64,000 bases of DNA, taken from contig NZ_BAAAYN010000066.1 in assembly GCF_039536245.1 (NCBI RefSeq), forward strand, positions 28,400 through 92,399, written 5' to 3'. The notes under the pieces were generated by a model that was given only the letters and a program-made list of their open reading frames with translations, ran no database searches and was not told the DNA's origin. Position numbers and translations under genes: made by a program. The DNA is from Cryptosporangium minutisporangium. Its GTDB lineage: Bacteria; Actinomycetota; Actinomycetes; Mycobacteriales; Cryptosporangiaceae. This document shows positions 44,221 through 53,371 of this stretch, piece after piece; positions within the stretch are counted from its first letter, which is position 1; every line of letters begins with the position of its first letter.

Positions 44221-46139
44221 GGGATCACCGTCCGCAGCGTGGTACCGGAGACGTCACTGTCGATGACCAGCCGCGCGTCGAGCGTCGCGAGACGGTCGCC
44301 GAGTCCCTCGAGCCCGCTTCCCGGGCGGACCGCGGCGCCCCCGCAGCCGTCATCGGCGATCTCGAGTGCCAGCCCGACATCGGTGAGTTCCGCTCGCAGA
44401 CGGACGAGTGTCGCTCCGGTGTGCTTGGCCACGTTGGTCAGCCCTTCGCTCACGACGTAGTACGCGGTGGCCTCGATCTCCGGTGACAGCCGGTGTCCTA
44501 CCGAGACGGTCGCCCGGACCGGCACGGCCGAACGATCGGCGAGATGGCCGAGAGCCGCCTCCAAGCCGTCCTGCGTCAGGACGGCCGGGTGCAACCCGCG
44601 CGCAGTTTCCCGGAGTTCCGCGGTGGCTTCGAGCAGTTGCGCACGGGCGGCCTCGGCCCGAGCGGTCAGTTCGGTGCTCCCGACGGCTTCCGCGAGACGG
44701 ACCACGCCGCCCAGTTCCAGTGCGACCGCCACGAGTCGCTGCTGGACGCCGTCGTGCAGGTTGCGTTCCAAGCGCCGGCGGGTGGCGTCGCCGGCGACGA
44801 CGAGGCGCTGGGCGGTCGCCCTCAACTCCAGGATCAAGCCGGCCTGCGCGGCGAGATCCCCGACCAGCTGCTTCTCGGCGGCCGAGAGCGCGTCGCCCGG
44901 AGCCTTGCGAACGGTCACGGCTCCGAGGAATCGGCCGTCGTGCACGACGGGTACGGCGCTCAGATCGGTCAGCGTCCGCGTCTCCGACGACAATGCGGAC
45001 GCCGGCCACGCGGACACCGCTCGCAGCGCCTCCCGCGATCCCGTCCACAACACCACCTCACGGGCACCGACGCCGTCCGCGATCGTTGTGCAGACTCCCC
45101 CGAGGAGCCGTTCCGCCGGTGCGGCGAGATGCGCCGACAACCGGGCGAGCGCTTCGTACGGGGTGGCCCGGTAGCCGTAAACCAGGCGATCAGCCAACTG
45201 CTGAGCGCGCCGCCGCACTGGTTCGAACGCCACTGCGACGATGCCAGTCGCGATCAGGGAGAGGAGGGTGCCGCGCCCCTCCACGAGGTGGCCGAAACCG
45301 AGGACGACCGTCACGTAACCCAGTGAAACGGCGAAGGCCATCGCGCCGAAGACCAACGTCCGGTTGATCACCGGGTCGATGTCGTAGAGGCGGTACTTGA
45401 GGATCGCCGCGCCCGCCACCACCGCGGCGATCGGCACCGAGAGGACGCCCGGCAGCGGGGAGCGCCACACCAGCAGGCCACCGACCATGACGAGAGCCGT
45501 CGCGGCAACTGCGAAGACGAACCAGCGGAGCTGGCGATTCTCGTCCCCGTGCGTCCGGCGGAGGCGAGCGATCACGCACCCGACTGCGACCAGCTGGAAG
45601 AGCAAGTAGGCGACGGGGCGCGCGACCGAGTAGAACGTCGTCGCCTCGTCCGCACCCGGGACATCGAGCGGGTGCGGCGCCACGAGCCCGGTGCGGGCGT
45701 ACTCGACCGGCCAGAGCGCCGACACCGCGGCGAGCACGACTCCGATCGCGGCGAGCACCCCGACGACCGGTCGCCACCCTGGCGACGGCAGCCGCCCAGT
45801 CGGGAAGCACATCAGCGTGAAACAGGTGAACATCAGGACGATCGGTAGCGGCCAGACGCCCAGCCACCCCACCCAGGAGGCACCCGGCAGCGGCCCCGGG
45901 TGAAGACCGTACTCGCGGCCGGCGAACATCCCCGCGTGCGCGACTCCGGTGATGACAAATAGCCAGCCTTCACGGTTCGCCGGCCGCCGCCGGACCACGT
46001 AGAGCCCGACCGCGGTGAACGACACGGCGATCAGCCCGTTGTGCACGTTCCCCACGTGGATGCCGAGCGCGAACCCGCCCACGACCAGCCCGAACGTGAC
46101 GGCGCCGATCGCCGGGCCGAGCATCGCGGTCCGCGTCAT
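44211..46139 (-). CDS. Membrane sensor histidine kinase (HisKA_3)
   Basis: A 642-residue kinase. About eight hydrophobic helices lie in residues 1-280, then a GAF-like region ~330-440, and the HisKA_3 H-box RNLHDGVQQRLVAVAL with the phosphorylated His near residue 463. The HATPase_c part has NVAKHTGA, LEIADDGCGGA and GSGLEGLGDRL. A ligand may be sensed within or near the membrane. The ATG at 46139 fits the first helix. Operon with the response regulator. Confidence 0.9.
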   Translation of the reverse strand: MTRTAMLGPAIGAVTFGLVVGGFALGIHVGNVHNGLIAVSFTAVGLYVVRRRPANREGWLFVITGVAHAGMFAGREYGLHPGPLPGASWVGWLGVWPLPIVLMFTCFTLMCFPTGRLPSPGWRPVVGVLAAIGVVLAAVSALWPVEYARTGLVAPHPLDVPGADEATTFYSVARPVAYLLFQLVAVGCVIARLRRTHGDENRQLRWFVFAVAATALVMVGGLLVWRSPLPGVLSVPIAAVVAGAAILKYRLYDIDPVINRTLVFGAMAFAVSLGYVTVVLGFGHLVEGRGTLLSLIATGIVAVAFEPVRRRAQQLADRLVYGYRATPYEALARLSAHLAAPAERLLGGVCTTIADGVGAREVVLWTGSREALRAVSAWPASALSSETRTLTDLSAVPVVHDGRFLGAVTVRKAPGDALSAAEKQLVGDLAAQAGLILELRATAQRLVVAGDATRRRLERNLHDGVQQRLVAVALELGGVVRLAEAVGSTELTARAEAARAQLLEATAELRETARGLHPAVLTQDGLEAALGHLADRSAVPVRATVSVGHRLSPEIEATAYYVVSEGLTNVAKHTGATLVRLRAELTDVGLALEIADDGCGGAAVRPGSGLEGLGDRLATLDARLVIDSDVSGTTLRTVIPCA

Positions 46140-46273
46140 AGGCGCATGGTCGCAGAGCGGACGCCGAGGCGGATCAGTGCTGACCCTCGGACACCGAAGG
46201 GCCTGCTCTGGTCCGTCCACCGCGCCGAACGGCGAAGGTCGAGACGACTGATCGACCACGCCAAGGAGTCGCC

Positions 46274-46855
46274 ATGAGGTCCGTCCCCGGGTCGCCCCTC
46301 GACCGTCTGCTCACCGCATCCCTGATCGTCGCGCCGGTGCTCTACCTCGTCGCCGACAGCCTGTACGCCGTGTCGGGCTGGGACGATCCGACGGCCGCGG
46401 TCTTCCACATCCTCGGCACCACCTTCTACACGGTCGTGCTCCTGCGTGTCCTGACGTGGACCGACGGAGCCCTCGCCGTGGCACTGCTGATCGTCGGCGT
46501 GCTCGGGGTGGCCGGGAACGTCGGTTACGGGTTCAACACGATCCACGTGTCCCTCGGCGACACCGACCTCGTCGACGCGTCGGGCGTTGCCGTGCTGATC
46601 AAGCCGCTCGGCCTGTTCTTCCCGCTGACCCTGCTCCTCATCGCCGTCGCGCTCCGTGGTGCCCGAGCAGCCTGGATCGTCGCGCTGGTGGCCGTGGCCG
46701 CGCTGGTGTGGCCGGTCGCGCACATCGCGAACGTCGGATGGCTCGCTGTGCTGGTGAACGTCGCACTAGTGGCAGCGTTCGGAGCACTCGCGGTGACTGG
46801 CGCCCCGGTCGGTCGCCGAGCAGCAGTGCCGGTCGAAGCGACGCCCGCGGCGTAG
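46274..46855 (+). CDS. Small multi-pass membrane protein
   Basis: A 193-residue protein with six predicted helices. No family is recognised; the helices are Ala/Val/Leu-rich and the loops short. ATG with AAGGAG five bases upstream. It is divergent from the histidine-kinase operon (134 bases) and could be its target. This is the last apparently chromosomal gene before the island. Confidence 0.6.
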   Translation: MRSVPGSPLDRLLTASLIVAPVLYLVADSLYAVSGWDDPTAAVFHILGTTFYTVVLLRVLTWTDGALAVALLIVGVLGVAGNVGYGFNTIHVSLGDTDLVDASGVAVLIKPLGLFFPLTLLLIAVALRGARAAWIVALVAVAALVWPVAHIANVGWLAVLVNVALVAAFGALAVTGAPVGRRAAVPVEATPAA

Positions 46856-46872
46856 CGCTTCCGCTCACAGAA

Positions 46873-46907
46873 AGAGGCCGGTCTCCCATGAGGGAAAACC
46901 GGCCTCT
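46873..46907 (+). terminator. Terminator before island boundary
   Basis: A 10-bp stem AGAGGCCGGT and complement with a 15-base loop, 18 bases past the membrane-protein stop. Confidence 0.6.
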
Positions 46908-46921
46908 GACCTGAACAGACT

Positions 46922-46971
46922 TGGTGGAGCTGAGGGGATTCGGACCCCTGACCCCCTCGATGCGAACGAGG
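46922..46971 (-). repeat. tRNA-Ala(CGC) 3' remnant, probable attachment site
   Basis: From the anticodon arm CCTCG-TTCGCAT-CGAGG through the T-arm to the encoded CCA, this is the 3' 50 nt of a tRNA-Ala with anticodon CGC. The D-arm and 5' acceptor strand are absent. The T-loop has GTCCGAA instead of GTTCGAA. This is the typical product of integration into a tRNA 3' end. Confidence 0.75.
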
Positions 46972-47085
46972 TGTCGCCGTTCTAATGTGTACTGGCCAAT
47001 GTGGTGGATCATCATTAAACTCCAGGTCAGAGGCCATGTATTCATGCTGACTGATGTCAGCCTGTGGCCATTGATGGTTCTGGGT

Positions 47086-47105
47086 CCACGGTCAACCACG
47101 GTCAA
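47086..47105. repeat. Tandem 10-bp repeat, possible integrase arm sites
   Basis: CCACGGTCAA occurs twice in tandem, 18 bases before the integrase start, where arm-type sites or autoregulatory sites often lie. Confidence 0.4.
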
Positions 47106-47122
47106 GAAGGGAGGGCGGCGGC

Positions 47123-47340
47123 ATGGGGTACTCGCGAAAGCGGTTAACCGGCAAGGGCAAGGCTCGGTACACGGCTTACTACTGGGACATCAAGGGCAAC
47201 GAGCGGTCGGCCGGAACGTTCGGCAGTGAGAAGGAGGCCGACAAGGCGTGGCAGAAGGCTGAAACCGAGATCGCGGCGGGGAAGGTCGGCGACCGTCGGC
47301 GCGGCCGGCAGACGCTTCGCCACTACGTCGATCGTCGAAG
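47123..47340 (+). pseudogene. Truncated phage-type tyrosine integrase
   Basis: The first ~72 codons, MGYSRKRLTGKGKARYTAYY through RRGRQTLRHYVDR, match the N-terminal AMN domain of actinophage/AICE tyrosine recombinases (AGTF and AWQKAETEIAAGK are typical). Thereafter the sequence is unrelated and no catalytic Arg-His-Tyr domain exists. ATG with GGGAGGG. Deletion has joined it to the RelA/SpoT-like gene. Confidence 0.75.
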
Positions 47341-47403
47341 CTCTGCCCGATCGAATGCCCGTATGCCTCCCCACGCAGGATTCGGCGCAGGTAATCTTCC
47401 TAT

Positions 47404-48789
47404 GTGTCCGAAATTGATGGCTTCGAGCGCGTTCCCTCCCACCTTTGGCGATACGCGAAGGACCAGGCATTCCTGGGCGAGGCGGCACAGGAGACTAAGC
47501 GCTTCCTTGAAGAGTTAGCGCTTGACGGCAGTATCGACGTCCATCTCGTACAGGCGCGCGCCAAAACGCTAGCATCGTATACGGACAAGTCCTTAAAGAG
47601 GAAGAAGGACGGGACGGCTAGATATGCCGACCCCAGCACACAGATTCACGACTGCGTGGCCGCCCGCGTGATCGTCTATACCCTAAGGGCACGCAACGAC
47701 CTTGCCGAGCTTATCGTGACCCGCTGCGATTGGCGGGAGCGACGGAACCCCGGAGACTTCAAGCACAACGGGTACGACAGCGAGCACATCGTCATCTCCG
47801 GTATCAGAGACTCGGAGGTCCGACGACGCTACAAGGCACTCACCGACTATCTCGGAAAATATCAAGCGCTGGAAATCCAACTCCGCAGCGTGGCGGGCCA
47901 CGCCTGGGCTGAGTACGAGCACGACATTCGCTATAAGTCTGGCGCCTACCGCGAGTTGGCCGACGACGACCGGGGACTGGTCGACAAATACTTCATCGAG
48001 GCCGGCGGCATGCGTCGGTATATGGACGAGATCTTCGATAAAATCGAGGAGCTGATCCGGCCGCACGGCGCCGTACCGACCGATGAGTCTGTGATCGATC
48101 TAGACGAGCCGAGCCCAGAGACGCTCAATTCGAACCCACTGGACGCAGCAGCGCTTGGCGCATTGATCGCCAACCGTTTCCCAGGAGACGAGCCGGGAGA
48201 TTCCCTGCTTCAGGCGCTAATCCTCGATCAGTTGAGCGCACTTGAGGTCACGACGATCGGCCAGCTGGAGGCAGCGCTTTCCGACATTGAGGAAGGCCAT
48301 GTCGCGAAACTGATGGATTATCCCACTACTACAACCGGGCTCCGAAAGTTGGACGACGAGCTCCTTGCCATTTTCCGCGATCGCTACGTCGAGACCGCTG
48401 AGGGCGAAGACCGGCAGCAACTCCTCCGTTTGCGACTGCGCCGTGTGCGCGGCCGTTTTACTATTTACTCTCTGGAGGGCCTCGAGGAAACCCAACGGCC
48501 TGTGGCCGCCGCGCGAGCCGTGCGCGATTTGGCAAAGTTTGTGGCGGAGCGCGAGGGTCTGGCCGCAGCCACTGTCACGGGCGCTGTCGGAATGAGCCCC
48601 GATGATATCACCCCCGGATATTTTCCCAAGGAGGTGAGCACCTCGGCCGGTTCAGTGTACGTCGCGACGAATTTGACCCGGTCATATGCCGAGGACCTGA
48701 TGCGCCAACTGCTATCAAGAGTTCCAGGCTCAGGGATTCGGATCCGGCGGGCGGGTGATCTTCTCTTCGAAACGCCATCGAAAGGCTAG
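47404..48789 (+). CDS. RelA/SpoT-domain protein (stand-alone synthetase-like)
   Basis: A 461-residue protein. Residues ~60-210 hold the (p)ppGpp synthetase fold: IHDCVAARVIVYTLRARND, YDSEHIVISGI and LEIQLRSVAGHAWAEYEHDI. There is no HD hydrolase and no TGS/ACT domain, but ~230 C-terminal residues of unknown type. Small alarmone synthetases and toxSAS/CapRel proteins share this core; within a defence-type island a nucleotide-pyrophosphorylating toxin is possible. GTG start within the remains of the integrase; expression signals unclear. Confidence 0.75.
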   Translation: MSEIDGFERVPSHLWRYAKDQAFLGEAAQETKRFLEELALDGSIDVHLVQARAKTLASYTDKSLKRKKDGTARYADPSTQIHDCVAARVIVYTLRARNDLAELIVTRCDWRERRNPGDFKHNGYDSEHIVISGIRDSEVRRRYKALTDYLGKYQALEIQLRSVAGHAWAEYEHDIRYKSGAYRELADDDRGLVDKYFIEAGGMRRYMDEIFDKIEELIRPHGAVPTDESVIDLDEPSPETLNSNPLDAAALGALIANRFPGDEPGDSLLQALILDQLSALEVTTIGQLEAALSDIEEGHVAKLMDYPTTTTGLRKLDDELLAIFRDRYVETAEGEDRQQLLRLRLRRVRGRFTIYSLEGLEETQRPVAAARAVRDLAKFVAEREGLAAATVTGAVGMSPDDITPGYFPKEVSTSAGSVYVATNLTRSYAEDLMRQLLSRVPGSGIRIRRAGDLLFETPSKG

Positions 48790-48974
48790 CGACAGATCAG
48801 CCGCAAGAAGGCTTCAGTGAAGTCGTTCAGCAGCAGATGACCGAGCAGATGCTCGGACGTGGACTGGCCATCGCGGGACGAACCTGTAATGCCGAAAGAT
48901 CCGATTGGCCACTTCGCTCGCAGCGTCCAGTTGCTCACTCGCCGCCCGTGCCGCCCAGCCTTATCGGCCTGGCA

Positions 48975-49331
48975 TCAGGCCGCAGGCTTGCCCCGGCCAT
49001 AGGCCGCGCGCGAAGCATCCATAGCCGCATACGTTTCTTCGATTGGCCGGTTCAGCGCCTCAATGCCTTTACTAGAGAGTGCCCAGAGCCTCCGCGTCAC
49101 GTCGTGCTCTAGCCAGCCGAGCCTTTTGCCCACCTTTGTTGGGTCCCAGCCGCAGTCGTGCCGCCAAACTGATATCCCTTCACTCTGGCGGCGGATCCTC
49201 GCCTCTTCCTCGGTCAATTGAACGCGGTCTTCTACTCCGAGATATAGTGCATTACGCGTTATTGGCCGACGACTGTCACATAGCACAAGCAGCGCCTGGC
49301 GGAAAAGGTAGTTCCTGCGGTCACCGGACAT
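48975..49331 (-). CDS. Small winged-helix protein, Mrr-N-like
   Basis: A 118-residue protein with a predicted winged helix: QALLVLCDSRRPITRNAL, VQLTEEEARIRR, then WRHDCGWDPTKVGKRLGWLEHD and RRLWALSSKGIEAL. This resembles the N-terminal Mrr_N module, but no nuclease domain follows. It may be a transcription factor or a fragment. ATG with GGAG nine bases upstream. Confidence 0.5.
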   Translation of the reverse strand: MSGDRRNYLFRQALLVLCDSRRPITRNALYLGVEDRVQLTEEEARIRRQSEGISVWRHDCGWDPTKVGKRLGWLEHDVTRRLWALSSKGIEALNRPIEETYAAMDASRAAYGRGKPAA

Positions 49332-49522
49332 AGTTCAGATCTCCGATCAATGTATCACCTATGGCATGGCCGGCTCGTCGCGCCAGGCGTCGCCGACACC
49401 CCAATCGAGTGGGGGAACTTCACCCGCCGCCGTCCTGCGTTGACGACTGAGACAGTTCCGTGCGTGGGAAAGTCCAATGGAAGTCGCCTGCGGACCGGTC
49501 TTGGCGTAGATTGACGTCGGCT

Positions 49523-50320
49523 CTATTCGAACTCATCGAACCAGTGGTCAAAGTACCACGGATCTCCAACGGGAACTCTAACGGCGTCGTCATAGAGGGC
49601 GGCGTACGCTCGGTTGGTGTCTTTACCCGTCAGTTTGAGCAACCAGGCGCCCACATCGACGAGATTGGCGGGATTGTCTCCCTCACCAAAGACGAATGCG
49701 CTGTAACCGTCTTCAACAATCAGATAGAGCATGATCGCGTCTAGCGGACACCTGGCGATGCGAACGGATTCCTCCTTTGGTGCAGCCAGCCGATTCCGAA
49801 CTGCTGTCGCGACCGCCAGCACCTGATAGCAGAATTCGTAGTCGTACCGCGTCAGCCAGCGCTTTGGTAGGTACCGATCGAGCCAGGCACTACCACCGAG
49901 TTCGCCTAGATGGGATCCCCGCGGACGCGAACTTAGCGCAGCTATGTCCTGCTTGAGTTGCTCCTCGATCAAGAGTTGGTAGCCGAGAGCAAAGATCCGC
50001 GCTTGGGGATCACCATGGACCGCTGCCATCTGGGGCGAGTACACATCCCATTCCAAGACCCGCTCCCAGTTTGTATCGGTGCCGGTACCCGCGCTGCTGA
50101 CATCGTCAGCCAGCGCCGGCAGGCTTTGCCAACGCAGAGCGCGACACACGCCGCGGATCTTGTCTACGCGGATCGCTTTACCTAGCTCATACCGGCGCCA
50201 CGACTCGCTCCCAACCCCCGCCGCCAGTGCCGCCTGCTCGATCGTCAGCCCTAGCTCCAAACGTCGACCGCGGATCGCAGCACCCAGTTCCTCACTACTC
50301 TCCCGCGACGATGGTGTCAT
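49523..50320 (-). CDS. XRE-family HTH regulator
   Basis: A 265-residue regulator. The N-terminal lambda-repressor-like HTH is RGRRLELGLTIEQAALAAGVGSESWRRYELGK, at about residues 17-48. The rest is a helical domain of unknown role, with LGYQLLIEEQLKQDIAAL and a Trp/Asp-rich C-terminus. The ATG at 50320 is chosen over a GTG at 50332, because the latter lies within a repeat array; GAGG precedes the ATG. Typical AICE or island cargo regulator. Confidence 0.75.
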   Translation of the reverse strand: MTPSSRESSEELGAAIRGRRLELGLTIEQAALAAGVGSESWRRYELGKAIRVDKIRGVCRALRWQSLPALADDVSSAGTGTDTNWERVLEWDVYSPQMAAVHGDPQARIFALGYQLLIEEQLKQDIAALSSRPRGSHLGELGGSAWLDRYLPKRWLTRYDYEFCYQVLAVATAVRNRLAAPKEESVRIARCPLDAIMLYLIVEDGYSAFVFGEGDNPANLVDVGAWLLKLTGKDTNRAYAALYDDAVRVPVGDPWYFDHWFDEFE

Positions 50321-50325
50321 CCAAA

Positions 50326-50353
50326 GCCTCACTATGCCTCACTGATGCCTCAC
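50326..50353. repeat. Three phased GCCTCAC repeats
   Basis: Copies start at 50326, 50336 and 50347, 10 and 11 bases apart, one helical turn each, directly upstream of the XRE start. Likely operator. Confidence 0.6.
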
Positions 50354-50486
50354 AACTTGAAGTAGAACACAGGGGTCCCGAGCCTGCAACATGTTCGCGC
50401 TGGTCAACGCGTCGCCAGCTGGTCGGGCGCGTGGCACGCGACAGCGCCTAAGCAACTGCTGCGGGTGCTGTTAGCCCGGTGATAGA

Positions 50487-50723
50487 TCACCGCGCGTACT
50501 TGCCTGCCGCATACAGGCGGCGGAAGAACCAACTCCGGCCCAGTGCCGCGGCACGGCGGGCGTCCTCGACCAGCCGCTGAATCTGGGCCTCGGTCATCCC
50601 GGCCCGGGCGTGGGACTCCTGGTAGGTGGCGATGATCCGGTCGGCGTCCGGATGCATCCCGTAGCCGAACAGCGCTTGCATGTGAGCCTCGGTCACCACC
50701 TGCCCCGCCATGCTACTGGCCAA
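50487..50723 (-). pseudogene. Relaxase-like fragment
   Basis: A 78-codon frame with MQALFGYGMHPDADRIIATY, AGMTEAQIQRLVEDARRAAA and a basic tail, resembling the start of MobF/TraA-type relaxase-domain proteins of actinobacterial conjugative elements. It has no HUH or helicase domain, so it is a scrap or a very short derivative. It overlaps the start of the phosphatase frame on the other strand. Confidence 0.5.
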
Positions 50724-51242
50724 CCGCCTGGCGGCCGAGCATCGCGACCGGCCGTTCCACGCCGTTTACGGCACGCCTCGCAAACGGGTGCAGGACACAG
50801 TCGCTGCCATCGCCGTCGCGCTTCCAGTCAGCCCGATCATCCTCGACGATCTCCGCGGCCCCGACCACGGCCAAGCCGATGGCCAGCCCTGGAGCGAGAT
50901 GAAGACCGCGTTCGGTGGCCCGCCCCAACACCGGCCCGACGAGCCGTACGCACCCGGTGCCGAGCCGTGGAACCAGTACCTCGCCCGAACACAAAGCATC
51001 CTCCGCCAACTGCTCGACAAGCACGTTTGCCACCGCATCCACGTCGTGGCGCACGCGAGACCACGGAAGCCGTTCACACGCTGTTACTGCACATACCCCC
51101 AGATGTGCGGGTCGCCATTGGATACGTCACCGACCACACCGGCATCAGCCGCTGGCAGCGCCACGTCAACCGCTTCGACCGCGAGACCTGGATGCTCACC
51201 GCACACAACGACACGCGGCATCTGGTGGAGCCGTGCCCGTAA
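50710..51242 (+). pseudogene. Histidine phosphatase, truncated and frameshifted
   Basis: Frame 1 reads HAVYGTPRKRVQDTVAAIAV to RIHVVAHA; frame 2 continues ETTEAVHTLLLHIPPDVRVA to HLVEPCP before the stop. One missing G at about 51057 would restore HGET, the second catalytic motif. The first ~30 residues with the RHG motif are absent, replaced by the relaxase scrap. Phosphoglycerate-mutase-like superfamily. Inactive as it stands, unless the frameshift is a sequencing error. Confidence 0.7.
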
Positions 51243-52023
51243 CCACGCCCGCCGCCAAACTCCTCGATCTCTGCCGCCAACTGGTCGATCCCACCGCTCA
51301 GCCGGTCGCGCTTCCCGGCCACGACGGCACCGCCGTCTTACGGGCATCGACCAGCGACGGCGAGGTCATCGTCAAGCTGCACCGCAGTCCCGAGCGCCAC
51401 CGCAGGAGGTCCACGCCTACCGGAACTGGACAGCCGCGTTGGGCGCACACGCGCCCGAGTTGGTCGCTGTCAGCACCGACCAGCCGGCGATCGTCGTCAC
51501 GGCGTATTCGGGACTCCAACTGAGCGAAGCCCGAATCGAACGCAGCCAGGAAGTCGGCGCGTACCGCCAAGCAGGTGAGCTCCTACGCCAGTTCCACGGC
51601 GCGGGGCCGCCATGGCACGAGCCGGACTTGACGGTCTGGCTCGCAGAACGAGGAGAGTACTGGTTAAGCCGGGGCCTTGACATCCTCACCGCCGCCGAGG
51701 TCGCGGACGTCCGCGCGCATCTCCAGGAGCTGACCGGGCTTGGTCCAATCCCCCCCGTGCCATGCCATCTCGACTTCATGCCGCGCAACCTGCTGGTCCG
51801 GCCCGACGGTGAAGTCGGCGTCATCGACTTCGAGCACTCGCGATACGACCTCGCGGCACGCGACCTTGTCCGCCTCGCGAGCCGCATCTGGGCCAGCCGT
51901 CCGGACCTCGAAGCCGCCTTCCTCGCTGGCTACGGCGCACTCGATGATCGTGATGGTCAAATCATCGCCCACTGCACACCGTTGGACTCGGTCACAGGAT
52001 TCATCCGTGGCGCAGCTTCGTAG
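51233..52023 (+). pseudogene. Aminoglycoside-phosphotransferase-like kinase, frameshifted
   Basis: A GTG overlapping the phosphatase stop begins VPVTTPAAKLLDLCRQLVDP; after LHRSPERHR the frame changes and continues QEVHAYRNWTAALGAHAPE to the end. One missing C near 51404 explains it. The kinase core CHLDFMPRNLLV (Brenner motif HxDxxxxN) and VIDFEHSRYD (DFG-like) are intact. Pairs of histidine phosphatase and such kinases recur in actinobacterial elements. Function unknown. Confidence 0.7.
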
Positions 52024-52047
52024 GCCAAAACCAATACGCAATCGCCA

Positions 52048-53256
52048 CTATTCCGTCAACGTCGACAGATCATTAGTCCATTCTTCGGTGATTTCCTGAA
52101 CGGGAGCAAGCCGATCGGAAAAGTGTTGATGGCGCCGCATCTTTGAGGTACGGCCGAAGCGGAACTCCCAACTTCCGGTAGCCGAGAATAGGCACGTGGC
52201 GACGACATCGAACGCCTCTACCGGATAGAAGCGTGAGGCCGGATCACCCTTCGATGCGCGGGTCTTCTGCACCTCAACCTTATATCGACCACTCGCGGTA
52301 GCGTTGGGGCTCGCGTTCTTACATTCGATCCGGATCTGTTCACCAGATTTCAGCATCACATCGAAGTCGTGCATCGCGTCGATATCCAGGCGATGCACGT
52401 GTTCCACCGCGGGATGGTTGTGAAGCTGCTGCTCTAGGTGGTGCTCAGCGACCCCGCCCCGTACCGCAACCGCGAGCCGGTTCCGACCACTGATGATGTC
52501 TAGGATCTGCTGGCTCGACAGATCGAACTGCTTTTCGAGGACGTGGCGCCATCCGGGCTCATTCGCGAGCGGCCGATCGGCCATCGCTCTCGCAGCCGCA
52601 AATCGCAGCGCCTGGTCAAGGCCGAGGGAGGTGGCGCGACGCTCCAGCCGAGCATAATCAATAAAGCGACTCGGAGTAAAAGCGACGACAGTCTCTAGAC
52701 TTGTCGGCGAACGCGCCTCTTGCCGTCTCGTTCCGCCACGATTGATCTTTTCCCATACGTACCAACTCGTTTGGTGGCCACGATCGATCTCGGCCACCTT
52801 CGCGTAGAATGAGATCCCCATCGGAAGCGGATCCCACAAGGACGCATCAAGTCCGAGAAGCACACCACCGACAGTGTCGATACCGACGATCATCGTCACG
52901 TCAACGCCAGCGATGTCACGACTCACCGGATGCTCGCGTTTCCAGCTTTCTTCGGAGCCATAGCGAAGCTGGCCGCGCACCTCATCGTCTGGCCGGTTCG
53001 GGATCTGGTTGCGCGTCATCCGGAATGGATAGACGAGCATCCCGATCCGCTCGTCGGAGTCCAGCTGGACGCCGAGATAGACCGGTGCACGGCGCGGATC
53101 GCTGGCGTAGAGCACTCGCCCGCCGGACGCCTCGACCGCATCGATGAGGAACTGGTGCAAGTCGGCTCTCGTACCGCTCACCGTGTAGACCTCACCGAAG
53201 GCGCGCCCGGCGATCTCCCTGTCGTCCACAGGCCTCCAATCGATGATGACCTTCAC
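52048..53256 (-). CDS. Putative restriction endonuclease (PD-(D/E)xK fold)
   Basis: A 402-residue protein. A likely nuclease core lies at about residues 285-330: HDFDVMLKSG then IRIECKNASPN, i.e. D...ECK, the PD-(D/E)xK metal and catalytic residues, followed by KVEVQKTRASKGDPASRFY. The N-terminal 260 residues may bind DNA. It is divergent by 115 bases from a 5mC methyltransferase and vsr, the usual type II layout. ATG or GTG start at 53256. Specificity unknown. Confidence 0.6.
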   Translation of the reverse strand: MKVIIDWRPVDDREIAGRAFGEVYTVSGTRADLHQFLIDAVEASGGRVLYASDPRRAPVYLGVQLDSDERIGMLVYPFRMTRNQIPNRPDDEVRGQLRYGSEESWKREHPVSRDIAGVDVTMIVGIDTVGGVLLGLDASLWDPLPMGISFYAKVAEIDRGHQTSWYVWEKINRGGTRRQEARSPTSLETVVAFTPSRFIDYARLERRATSLGLDQALRFAAARAMADRPLANEPGWRHVLEKQFDLSSQQILDIISGRNRLAVAVRGGVAEHHLEQQLHNHPAVEHVHRLDIDAMHDFDVMLKSGEQIRIECKNASPNATASGRYKVEVQKTRASKGDPASRFYPVEAFDVVATCLFSATGSWEFRFGRTSKMRRHQHFSDRLAPVQEITEEWTNDLSTLTE

Positions 53257-53371
53257 AAGCTGCGGTACTAGCGTGGCAGGTCGGCGACCTGGGGCGCTCG
53301 GGTTGGACGATACTGGTCGGGCATCCGTCTCCTAGAGGCGGTAGCTTGGCTACTGACATACGAGGTGATGT

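Noticed and set aside
46922..46971. Intact tRNA-Ala gene
   Set aside because: The 5' acceptor strand and D-arm are missing and the T-loop is mutated, so only a 3' remnant is present.
50326..50353. CRISPR-like array
   Set aside because: Units are only 7 bases at 10-11 base spacing, as in an operator, and there is no cas gene.
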